6,585 nt of DNA from an uncultured Collinsella sp. (GTDB taxonomy: Bacteria > Actinomycetota > Coriobacteriia > Coriobacteriales > Coriobacteriaceae): contig CABUTP010000090.1 in assembly GCA_902494545.1 (NCBI GenBank), forward strand, positions 1-6,585, given 5' to 3'. Positions 1 to 5,749 of this stretch are shown here, piece by piece; position 1 is the first letter of the stretch, and each line of letters begins with the position of its first letter. The translations under genes were made by a program, and so were the position numbers. The notes under the pieces were generated by a model. The model was not told the origin of the DNA, made no database searches, and worked only from the letters and a program-made list of their open reading frames with translations.

Positions 1-1089
1 AAGGTTACCGAGGATGGCGTGCTCGCTGTTGAGGACTTTAACCTCACCGTTCACGACCAGGAGTTCGTCGTCCTCGTTGGCCCGTCTGGCTGCGGTAAGT
101 CCACGACGATGCGCATGGTTGCTGGCCTGGAGGACATCACCTCGGGTGACGTGTTCATCGACGGCAAGCGCGTCAACGACGTCGCTCCCAAGGACCGCGA
201 CATCGCCATGGTGTTCCAGAGCTACGCTCTGTACCCCAACATGACGGTGTACGAGAACATGGCGTTTACGCTTGAGCTCAAGAAGGTCCCCAAGGACGAG
301 ATCGACCGCAAGGTTCGCTCCGCTGCCGAGATCTTGGGTATCACCGAGTACCTCGACCGTAAGCCCAAGGCGCTTTCGGGCGGCCAGCGTCAGCGTGTCG
401 CTATCGGCCGCGCCATCGTGCGTGATCCTAAGGTCTTCCTGATGGACGAGCCGCTGTCCAACCTGGATGCCAAGCTGCGTAACCAGATGCGTGCCGAGCT
501 CATCAAGCTGCGCCATGAGATCAAGGGCACGTTCATCTACGTCACCCACGACCAGACCGAGGCCATGACCCTCGGCGATCGCATTGTGGTCATGAAGGAC
601 GGCGTCGTCCAGCAGATCGCCACGCCGCAGGAGGTCTTCAACCACCCCGCGAACATCTTCGTCGCCGGCTTTATCGGCGTGCCGCAGATGAACTTCTTCG
701 ATGCCCAGCTGGTGCGCTCGGGCAACGGCTTTACCGTCAAGACCGAGGATATGAACGTGGCGCTCGCTCCCGAGACCTGCGCTCAGCTTGCTCTCAACTG
801 GGACGACGGCGACGTGAAGGAGATTACGGCCGGCGTGCGCCCCGAGCAGATTCTGCTTGCCGACAAGGACGAGGAGGGTGCGCTCCAGGGTACCGTCGAG
901 GTGACCGAGCTCATGGGTTCGACCGAGCATGTCCACGTGACCGCTCCCGATGGCCAGTTCGTCCTGATCATTCCCGTTGTCGACCTTGAGGCCAAGGGTG
1001 CGCTCAAGGCTGGCGACACCATCTGGTTCAAGTTCGAGAAGAACGCGACCCATCTCTTCGATAAGGTGTCCGGCAAGAACCTTATCTAG
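1..1089 (+). CDS. Sugar ABC importer ATP-binding protein, MsmK/UgpC/MalK type (5' partial)
   Basis: This is the cytoplasmic ATPase that would power a carbohydrate ABC importer, pairing with two membrane permeases and a binding protein that are not in this window. Counting from the first visible codon (base 1), the Walker A motif GPSGCGKST is at residues 27-35, the Q-loop (VFQSYALYP) at about 71-79, the signature LSGGQRQR at 125-132, Walker B (FLMDEP) with its catalytic Glu at about 150, and the H-loop His (VTHDQTEAM) at 183. The C-terminal third carries the MalK-like TOBE/OB regulatory region, including GVRPEQILL. The reading frame is open through base 1, and family members normally have about 15 residues before this point, so the gene begins upstream; the GTG at 19 is internal. 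It ends with TAG and is followed by a terminator. ATPases of this family often serve several sugar importers (MsmK in streptococci), so the substrate cannot be read from this gene. Convergent with the phosphorylase gene. Confidence 0.95.
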   Translation, partial: KVTEDGVLAVEDFNLTVHDQEFVVLVGPSGCGKSTTMRMVAGLEDITSGDVFIDGKRVNDVAPKDRDIAMVFQSYALYPNMTVYENMAFTLELKKVPKDEIDRKVRSAAEILGITEYLDRKPKALSGGQRQRVAIGRAIVRDPKVFLMDEPLSNLDAKLRNQMRAELIKLRHEIKGTFIYVTHDQTEAMTLGDRIVVMKDGVVQQIATPQEVFNHPANIFVAGFIGVPQMNFFDAQLVRSGNGFTVKTEDMNVALAPETCAQLALNWDDGDVKEITAGVRPEQILLADKDEEGALQGTVEVTELMGSTEHVHVTAPDGQFVLIIPVVDLEAKGALKAGDTIWFKFEKNATHLFDKVSGKNLI

Positions 1090-1157
1090 GCCCGGTGCAT
1101 CCAGGCCCTCCTTTTGGGCGACTGCGGCTTTGCCATCCTTTTGCCGTGGTCACATAT

Positions 1158-1202
1158 AAGGCTCCCCTCCCGTCCACTGGGCGAGAGGGGAGCCTTTCTT
1201 TA
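1158..1202 (+). terminator. Intrinsic terminator of the ABC ATPase gene
   Basis: A perfect 12-bp stem, AAGGCTCCCCTC (1158-1169) with GAGGGGAGCCTT (1185-1196), encloses a 15-nt loop in which CCC and GGG could pair further. It runs into the T-rich tract TTTCTTTAT on the + strand. It lies 68 bp after the stop codon. The other strand also has a short A/T flank, but the T tract clearly favours + strand termination. Confidence 0.9.
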
Positions 1203-1228
1203 TGACGGGGTTGTCTGGTCGGTCGTTT

Positions 1229-1285
1229 GTCTCGATTTGTAACAAGTAGAGGATCGAATTGGCTTTAGATGTTACAGAACGAGAT
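1229..1285 (+). repeat. Inverted-repeat unit 1
   Basis: Left arm GTCTCGATTTGTAACA (1229-1244) and right arm TGTTACAGAACGAGAT (1270-1285). As + strand RNA, 15 of 16 positions pair, including a U-G and a G-U wobble, with one A-A mismatch at right-arm position 10. Confidence 0.9.
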
Positions 1286-1308
1286 TGAGTTGAGCCGCCT
1301 GTCCTTCC

Positions 1309-1365
1309 GTCTCGATCTGTAACACGAAGGACTGATTTCGGTAGTTACCTGTTACAGAACGAGAT
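1309..1365 (+). repeat. Inverted-repeat unit 2
   Basis: Left arm GTCTCGATCTGTAACA (1309-1324) and right arm TGTTACAGAACGAGAT (1350-1365). The right arm is identical to that of unit 1 and carries the same A-A mismatch. The other 15 positions pair, one as G-U. A weak inner hairpin, ACTG-ATTT-CGGT, lies at 1331-1342. Confidence 0.9.
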
Positions 1366-1388
1366 TGTTTTAGCCGGCTTATCCATTT

Positions 1389-1445
1389 GTCTCGATCTGT
1401 AACAGTAAGGGCGGATTTCGGACGTTAGATGTTACAGATTGAGAT
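1389..1445 (+). repeat. Inverted-repeat unit 3
   Basis: Left arm GTCTCGATCTGTAACA (1389-1404) and right arm TGTTACAGATTGAGAT (1430-1445). All 16 positions pair as + strand RNA, two of them as G-U. The stem extends by three more pairs, TTT (1386-1388) with AAA (1446-1448). Confidence 0.9.
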
Positions 1446-1469
1446 AAACCCTAGGGAAAGAACCGGTTT

Positions 1470-1526
1470 GTCTTGATCTGTAGCAGGTAGGACCGTTTTG
1501 GCCGAATAGGTGTTACAGATTGAGAC
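1470..1526 (+). repeat. Inverted-repeat unit 4
   Basis: Left arm GTCTTGATCTGTAGCA (1470-1485) and right arm TGTTACAGATTGAGAC (1511-1526). The left arm has two changes from consensus, yet all 16 positions still pair as + strand RNA, three of them as G-U or U-G wobbles. Confidence 0.9.
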
Positions 1527-1566
1527 GATTTAGTCGAGGCGGCTCACAGGGGCAACGCACGGGCAC

Positions 1567-1599
1567 AAAAAAACGGAGCCGTGTTGCCACGACTCCGTT
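1567..1599 (-). terminator. Intrinsic terminator of the phosphorylase gene
   Basis: Read on the minus strand, AACGGAGTCGTG, loop GCAA and CACGGCTCCGTT form a 12-bp stem with one wobble pair, closed by a GNRA-type tetraloop. Seven T residues follow (the A run at 1567-1573). It lies 27 bp past the phosphorylase stop codon. The + strand lacks a comparable T tract, so it acts on minus-strand transcription. Confidence 0.93.
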
Positions 1600-1626
1600 C
1601 CTCAAGAGGATGGTAAGGGGAATGGG

Positions 1627-3894
1627 TTAGTCCAGGTGCCAAATCTCGTCGTTGTACTGGGAGATCGTACGGTCGGACGAGAAGGCGCCGGCGTTGGCGA
1701 TGTTGATCAGCGCCTTGCGCATCCAGGCATCCTGGTCCTCGTAGTCGGCCAGCACGCGCTCCTTGGTCTGGATGTACTCCTCAATGTCGAGCAGGGCCAT
1801 AAACCAGTCCTTGCCCTTGATGTCATCGTGCAGACGCTGCAGGCGCTCCGCGTTGCCGGTCGCCATAAAGGCGGGGTTGGTGATGAAGTCCACCAGCAGT
1901 TTGATGCCGGGCTTGCGGTAGAGCGCGCCGGCGTTGTAGGTGCCGTCGGCGTAGAGCTGCTCGACCTGTTTGGACGAGGCGCCAAAGGTATAGATGTTCT
2001 CGTCGCCCACGAGCTCAGCAATCTCCACGTTGGCACCGTCGAGCGTGCACAGGGTCAGGGCGCCGTTGAGCATGAACTTCATGTTGGAAGTGCCGCTCGC
2101 CTCCTTGGAGGCCAGACTGATCTGCTCGGAGATGTCGGCGGCGGGGATTACGCGCTCGGCGGCGGTGACGTTGTAGTTCTCGATCATGACGACCTGCAGG
2201 TAGGGGGCCACGTCGGGGTCGTTGGCTATCCACTGGGACAGCGTCAGGATTAGGTGGATGATGTCCTGAGCGATGGTATAGGCAGGCGCTGCCTTGCCGC
2301 CAAAGATGATGGTGACGGGGTGCTTAGGCTTATTGCCGTTTTTGATGTCGAGATACTTCCAGATGATGTAGAGCGCGAGCATCTGCTGGCGCTTGTACTC
2401 GTGGATACGCTTGACCTGAACATCGATGATGGCGTTGGAGGGAATGGTCACACCCTGCTCGAGCGCCATGAACTGGCGCATGATGGCCTTGGCCTCGGTC
2501 TTGGTGGCAGCCAGGCGCTCAAGAACATCTTTGTCGTCGGCGAACTTGGCGAGTTTGCTCAGATCGCCGGTGCTGCGCCAGTCGGTGCCGATCACATCGT
2601 CGAGCAGGCTGGCGAGCGCGGGGTTGGCCCCATGGATCCAGCGGCGGAAGGTGATGCCGTTGGTCTTGTTGGAGAACTTCTTGGGATAGATCTCGTAGAA
2701 CGGATGAAGCTCGGTGTCCTCCAGGATCTTGGTGTGGAGGGCGGCTACGCCGTTGATGGAGAAGCCAAAGTGGATGTCCATGTGGGCCATGTGGACGGTA
2801 TCGTGTTCGTCGATAATGGCGACGCGCGGGTCATCGTGCTCGGCCTTCGCGATCTCATCGAGCTTGACGATAATGTCGGCGATGGCAGGGGAGACCTTCT
2901 GCAGGCTGGCGAGTGGCCACTTCTCGAGCGCCTCGGCAAGAATCGTGTGGTTAGTGTAGGCGACCATGGAGCGTACGATGGTCACGGCCTCGTCAAACTC
3001 GATGTCGTGCTCGGTGGTGAGCAAGCGAATGAGCTCGGGGATGACCATGGTGGGGTGCGTGTCATTGATTTGGACTACGGCGTAGTCGGCCAGGTCGTGC
3101 AAGTTGCTGCCGCGCTCGATGGCCTCGTCGATCAGGAGCTGGGCGGCGTTGCTCACCATGAAGTATTCCTGGTAGATGCGAAGCAGGCGGCCCTGCTCGT
3201 CGGAATCATCCGGATAGAGGAACAAGGTGAGGTTCTTGGCGATCTCGGTCTTGTCGAAGTCGATGGAGCTGCCGGGGACCAGGCCGTCGTCGACACTTGC
3301 CAGGTCGAACAGGCGCAGGCGGTTCTTGGTGGGCTGGCCATAACCGGGCACATCGATGTTGACGAGCTTGGAAGTAACGGCAAAATCACCGAACTCGACG
3401 GTGTAGGAGCGGTCGTCGTCGATCAGGATGTCTTGCTCGCCAAGCCACTCGTCGGGGACGGCCTTCTGCTGGTTGTCGACAAAGCGCTGGCGGAACAGGC
3501 CGTAATGGTAGTTGAGGCCCACGCCGTCGCCGGTAAGGCCCAGCGTGGCGATGGAATCCAAGAAGCATGCGGCCAGACGGCCCAGGCCGCCGTTGCCGAG
3601 CGACGGTTCGACCTCGAACTCCTCGATCTTGTTGAGGTCGTGGCCCGCGGCGGTGAGCTGGTCCTTAACCTCGTCATAGATGCCAAGGTCGATCATATTG
3701 TTGATGAGCAGCTTGCCGATCAAAAACTCGGCAGAGATGTAGTAGAGCTTTTTCTTGCCGTTGTTGAGAGGACAGGCGGCAGAGCGCTCCTGCACGAGCT
3801 TGGCCAGCAGCTTATAAATACGACGGTCATCGAGTTGCTCGAGCGAAGTTCCAAAGGACTGCTCGGCGAGTTCCATGAGGTTAATTTGGGGCAT
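1627..3894 (-). CDS. glgP: Glycogen/maltodextrin phosphorylase (GT35)
   Basis: This PLP-dependent enzyme removes terminal alpha-1,4 glucose from glycogen or maltodextrin with phosphate, releasing glucose-1-phosphate in the cytoplasm. The predicted protein has 755 residues. Family landmarks appear in order: YYISAEFLIGKLL (51-63), the glycine-rich EPSLGNGGLGRLAACFLDS (96-114), INDTHPT (276-282), KTNGITFRRW (410-419), VKRIHEYKRQ (494-503), and EASGTSNMKFMLNGAL, whose Lys606 should form the Schiff base with PLP. It is shorter than enterobacterial GlgP (about 800 residues or more) because it starts close to the catalytic core, as in the short forms of Gram-positive bacteria often named MalP. The ATG at 3894 is chosen because AGGAG lies 5 nt before it; an ATG nine codons upstream (3921) lacks such a site. 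It follows malQ by 128 bp on the same strand. Sequence alone does not separate glycogen from maltodextrin preference, so malP is an equally fair symbol. Confidence 0.96.
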   Translation of the reverse strand: MPQINLMELAEQSFGTSLEQLDDRRIYKLLAKLVQERSAACPLNNGKKKLYYISAEFLIGKLLINNMIDLGIYDEVKDQLTAAGHDLNKIEEFEVEPSLGNGGLGRLAACFLDSIATLGLTGDGVGLNYHYGLFRQRFVDNQQKAVPDEWLGEQDILIDDDRSYTVEFGDFAVTSKLVNIDVPGYGQPTKNRLRLFDLASVDDGLVPGSSIDFDKTEIAKNLTLFLYPDDSDEQGRLLRIYQEYFMVSNAAQLLIDEAIERGSNLHDLADYAVVQINDTHPTMVIPELIRLLTTEHDIEFDEAVTIVRSMVAYTNHTILAEALEKWPLASLQKVSPAIADIIVKLDEIAKAEHDDPRVAIIDEHDTVHMAHMDIHFGFSINGVAALHTKILEDTELHPFYEIYPKKFSNKTNGITFRRWIHGANPALASLLDDVIGTDWRSTGDLSKLAKFADDKDVLERLAATKTEAKAIMRQFMALEQGVTIPSNAIIDVQVKRIHEYKRQQMLALYIIWKYLDIKNGNKPKHPVTIIFGGKAAPAYTIAQDIIHLILTLSQWIANDPDVAPYLQVVMIENYNVTAAERVIPAADISEQISLASKEASGTSNMKFMLNGALTLCTLDGANVEIAELVGDENIYTFGASSKQVEQLYADGTYNAGALYRKPGIKLLVDFITNPAFMATGNAERLQRLHDDIKGKDWFMALLDIEEYIQTKERVLADYEDQDAWMRKALINIANAGAFSSDRTISQYNDEIWHLD

Positions 3895-3899
3895 GTTTT

Positions 3900-3904
3900 C
3901 TCCT
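3900..3904 (-). promoter_or_regulatory. Ribosome binding site of the phosphorylase gene
   Basis: AGGAG on the minus strand (3904 to 3900) is followed by AAAAC and then ATG at 3894. This near-ideal spacing fixes the start and rules against the in-frame ATG at 3921, which would place this site inside the coding sequence. Confidence 0.85.
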
Positions 3905-3940
3905 GTGATGGGTTGTTTCATGTCTGCAATTCATAAGAAG

Positions 3941-3974
3941 CCCGCGCGAGGGATTGGAAGTGGCCTCGCGCGGG
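3941..3974 (-). other. GC-rich hairpin between malQ and the phosphorylase gene
   Basis: On the minus strand CCCGCGCGAGG and CCTCGCGCGGG form a perfect 11-bp stem with a 12-nt loop. It is followed by CTTCTTATGA, which is only a weak U-rich tract. It stands 48 bp after the malQ stop and 46 bp before the phosphorylase ATG. It could be a leaky terminator that lowers downstream expression, or an mRNA processing or stability element. On the + strand it is followed by GAAAAC, so it is not a + strand terminator. Confidence 0.65.
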
Positions 3975-4022
3975 GAAAACGGACGCGTCCGCACGGTGGG
4001 GTAGAGTCGGGCGCGGTGGCTC

Positions 4023-5528
4023 CTATTGGGGAAGCTCAATTTCGGCTTCCGACGGGATGCGGAAGTAGGTTTCGGTCCAGCCGGTGAGCTTGTGCTCGAG
4101 CTCGCGGGTGATGGCGCCATCGAGCATGCGCCAAGTCCAGTTGCCGCCCAGGGTGGCGGGGGTGTTGATGCGTGCCTCGTTGCCCAGATTGAGTAGGTCT
4201 TGCATGGTGTAGATGCAGGTATCGCTCACGCTGGCGGCGATGGTGCGGTTGAGTGCATCGGCCATGGGTTCGCCGGCCTGCTGGTGGGTGTACAGGGCCG
4301 CCTGCTCGCGCTGACGCGGGGTGGCCGTTCCCTCAAACCAACCGCGCGCCGTCTCGTTGTCGTGGGTGCCCACATAGGCGACGGTGTTGGCGATGTAATT
4401 ATGCGGCAGGTAGTACGAGTTGGTGCCCTCAAAGGCGAACTGCAAGATCTTCATGCCGGGGAAGCCCGAGTTGTCGCGCATGTCGATGACGCCGGGGGTT
4501 AGGAAGCCCAGGTCTTCGGCGATGATGGGCAGCGTGCCGAGCTTTTCCTCGAGCGTCTTGAAGAACTTGAGGCCGGGGCCCTGCGTCCACGAACCGTAGG
4601 ACGAATCGGGTGAGGAGAACGGCACTTCCCAATAGGCCTCGAAGCCGCGGAAGTGATCCAGGCGGATGACATCGTACATGTCGAGGGCGGCGCGGATGCG
4701 GCCCTCCCACCAGGAGAAACCGTCGGCCTCCATGGCGTCCCAGTCATAGATGGGATTGCCCCAGTACTGGCCGGTGGCAGAGAACTGATCGGGCGGCGTG
4801 CCAGCGACACTCACAGGATTACCGGCGGCGTCGATCTTAAAGAGCTCGGGCGTAGCCCACATCTCGACGGAGTCGCGCGAGACATAGATGGGCAGGTCGC
4901 CGATGATAAGGATGTCGCGCTCGTTGGCATAGGCCTTGAGGCGGCTCCACTGACGATCGAAGAAGTACTGCGTCATCTGGTGGTAGAGCATGCGCGCGGG
5001 ATGGGCGGCGCAGACCTTGGCAGAAGCCTCACCGCGGGTACGGAGCTCTGCGGGCCACTCCCAAAATGCCTTGAGACCGCACTCCTCCTTGACGGTCATG
5101 AACTCGCAGTAGGGGATGAGCCAGTCTTCGTTAGTTTGGACAAACTCGTCGAAGTCGGCCGGCTTGTCGGCGGCAAAGCGCTCGGCGGCGCGATCGAGAA
5201 TCTGACGACGGCCACCAAAGATGGCACCATAGTCGACATTGCTGGGGTCGGAACCCAGGTACACGCCGTCGATATCGCACTGCTCCAGATAGCCGGCCTC
5301 GATGAGTTCGGCAAAGTCAATGAAGTTGGGGTTGCCCGCACGGGCCGAGAACGACTGATAGGGCGAGTCGCCATAGCTCGTCGTCGTAAGGGGCAGAATC
5401 TGCCAGTAATGTTGTTTACACGAGGCAAGAAAATCGACAAAGTCGTAGGCATTCCAGCCAAAGCCGCCGATTCCGTATGGTCCGGGCAGAGATGAGACGG
5501 GCATGAGGACGCCGCTTGCACGCTCCAT
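4023..5528 (-). CDS. malQ: 4-alpha-glucanotransferase (amylomaltase, GH77)
   Basis: MalQ transfers alpha-1,4-glucan segments between maltodextrins, releasing glucose and building longer chains that the phosphorylase can degrade. The predicted cytoplasmic protein has 501 residues, normal for the family. The typical N-terminus RASGVLMPVSSLPGPYGIG is at 3-21, followed by YWQILPL (41-47) and SPYQSFSARAGNPNFID (55-71). The active-site loop GTPPDQFSATGQYWGNPIYD is at 243-262. The catalytic set is complete: nucleophile Asp291 in RLDHFRGFEAYW, acid/base Glu338 in IIAEDLG, and Asp390 in VGTHDNE. The ATG at 5528 is chosen because homologues begin with this M-x-R-x-S-G pattern; GTG at 5540 and TTG at 5543 lie in frame upstream but would add residues not typical of the family and sit on top of the purine-rich ribosome-binding region. 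Same strand as the phosphorylase gene downstream, probably co-transcribed. Confidence 0.96.
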   Translation of the reverse strand: MERASGVLMPVSSLPGPYGIGGFGWNAYDFVDFLASCKQHYWQILPLTTTSYGDSPYQSFSARAGNPNFIDFAELIEAGYLEQCDIDGVYLGSDPSNVDYGAIFGGRRQILDRAAERFAADKPADFDEFVQTNEDWLIPYCEFMTVKEECGLKAFWEWPAELRTRGEASAKVCAAHPARMLYHQMTQYFFDRQWSRLKAYANERDILIIGDLPIYVSRDSVEMWATPELFKIDAAGNPVSVAGTPPDQFSATGQYWGNPIYDWDAMEADGFSWWEGRIRAALDMYDVIRLDHFRGFEAYWEVPFSSPDSSYGSWTQGPGLKFFKTLEEKLGTLPIIAEDLGFLTPGVIDMRDNSGFPGMKILQFAFEGTNSYYLPHNYIANTVAYVGTHDNETARGWFEGTATPRQREQAALYTHQQAGEPMADALNRTIAASVSDTCIYTMQDLLNLGNEARINTPATLGGNWTWRMLDGAITRELEHKLTGWTETYFRIPSEAEIELPQ

Positions 5529-5536
5529 GAATGCGC

Positions 5537-5550
5537 TCACCAACCTTCTT
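5537..5550 (-). promoter_or_regulatory. Ribosome-binding region of malQ
   Basis: On the minus strand, AAGAAGG (5550 to 5544) and then GGTGA (5541 to 5537) precede the ATG at 5528. GGTGA matches part of the 16S 3' end complement and lies 8 nt from the ATG. AAGAAGG lies 15 nt away, which is far for the ATG but too close for the TTG (0 nt) or GTG (3 nt) alternatives. This favours the ATG without fully settling it. Confidence 0.5.
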
Positions 5551-5613
5551 GTTGTGGGATCGGCCTGCCGATGGAAGAGCAGTCCGCCCCCGGTGTTCTG
5601 ATTCGATACATCT

Positions 5614-5640
5614 ATTGTAGAACATGTTGTTTAAACATGT
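5614..5640 (-). promoter_or_regulatory. Putative malQ promoter with overlapping palindromic operator
   Basis: On the minus strand a plausible -10 box, TACAAT (5619 to 5614), lies about 85 bp before the malQ ATG. Immediately upstream is the 19-bp sequence ACATGTTTAAACAACATGT (5640 to 5622). It has 7-bp inverted arms around TAAAC, and each end contains the palindrome ACATGT, 13 bp apart. No good -35 box is visible at 16-18 bp, so an activator could be needed, or the promoter may lie elsewhere. The palindrome covers the region where RNA polymerase would sit, as expected of a repressor site. The regulator cannot be named. A small hairpin (5559-5572, ATCGGC and GCCGAT) lies in the leader. Confidence 0.4.
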
Positions 5641-5692
5641 ACGGGCAAGATAAAAAAGTTGGCCCATTTTCGGTAAATGGTTACGCGCCATG

Positions 5693-5727
5693 AAAAAAGC
5701 CCCGGTCTCACATCGTGAGATCGGGGC
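5693..5727 (-). terminator. Intrinsic terminator of galE
   Basis: On the minus strand GCCCCGATCTCAC and GTGAGACCGGGGC form a 13-position stem with one A-C mismatch and a 3-nt loop, followed by six T residues (A run at 5693-5698). It starts 22 bp past the galE stop codon and separates galE from the malQ promoter region. Confidence 0.9.
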
Positions 5728-5749
5728 AAGAACGGTATGTAGGTTTTTG

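Larger units (their letters stand above)
1229..1526. repeat. Array of four 57-bp inverted-repeat units (eight alternating 16-bp arms)
   Basis: The gene-free stretch 1090-1626 is dominated by this array. Each unit consists of a 16-nt left arm (consensus GTCTCGATCTGTAACA), a 25-nt centre and a 16-nt right arm (consensus TGTTACAGATCGAGAC, the reverse complement). All four units are exactly 57 bp. They start at 1229, 1309, 1389 and 1470, separated by linkers of 23, 23 and 24 bp. Arms therefore begin at 1229, 1270, 1309, 1350, 1389, 1430, 1470 and 1511, one every 39-41 bp with alternating orientation. Centres share a diverged core resembling GGACCGATTTCGG; linkers 1 and 2 also resemble each other. 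There is no open reading frame, no transposase and no recognisable promoter. Geometry resembles REP/BIME-type intergenic palindromes, a tandem array of protein-binding sites, or a string of RNA hairpins. I do not recognise it as a named family, and its function is unknown. Confidence 0.93.

Noticed and set aside
19..21. GTG as the true start of the ABC ATPase
   Set aside because: The frame is open to base 1, with plausible family sequence before the GTG (KVTEDG leading into VLAVEDFNL), and the family normally has more residues before the Walker A motif.
1105..1119. Small hairpin GCCC-GGGC shortly after the ABC ATPase stop
   Set aside because: A stem of only four pairs with no T tract; the real terminator at 1158-1202 is far stronger.
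1229..1526. CRISPR array
   Set aside because: The 16-bp elements alternate in orientation instead of repeating in one direction. The spacers (23-25 bp) resemble each other, and no cas gene is present.
1636..3936. Long open frame on the + strand across the whole phosphorylase gene, broken by one stop
   Set aside because: It is the mirror frame of a GC-rich gene that avoids TTA, CTA and TCA codons. The predicted protein is low in complexity (rich in Val, Leu, Gly, Asp) with no recognisable domain, while the minus strand encodes an intact phosphorylase.
4653..5495. 280-codon open frame on the + strand opposite malQ
   Set aside because: It has the same codon-bias mirror effect. The minus strand has full GH77 catalytic motifs over the same bases.
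5529..5690. Riboswitch or T-box in the malQ leader
   Set aside because: Only two small inverted repeats (5559-5572 and 5664-5680) are present; no conserved riboswitch or T-box core is recognisable.
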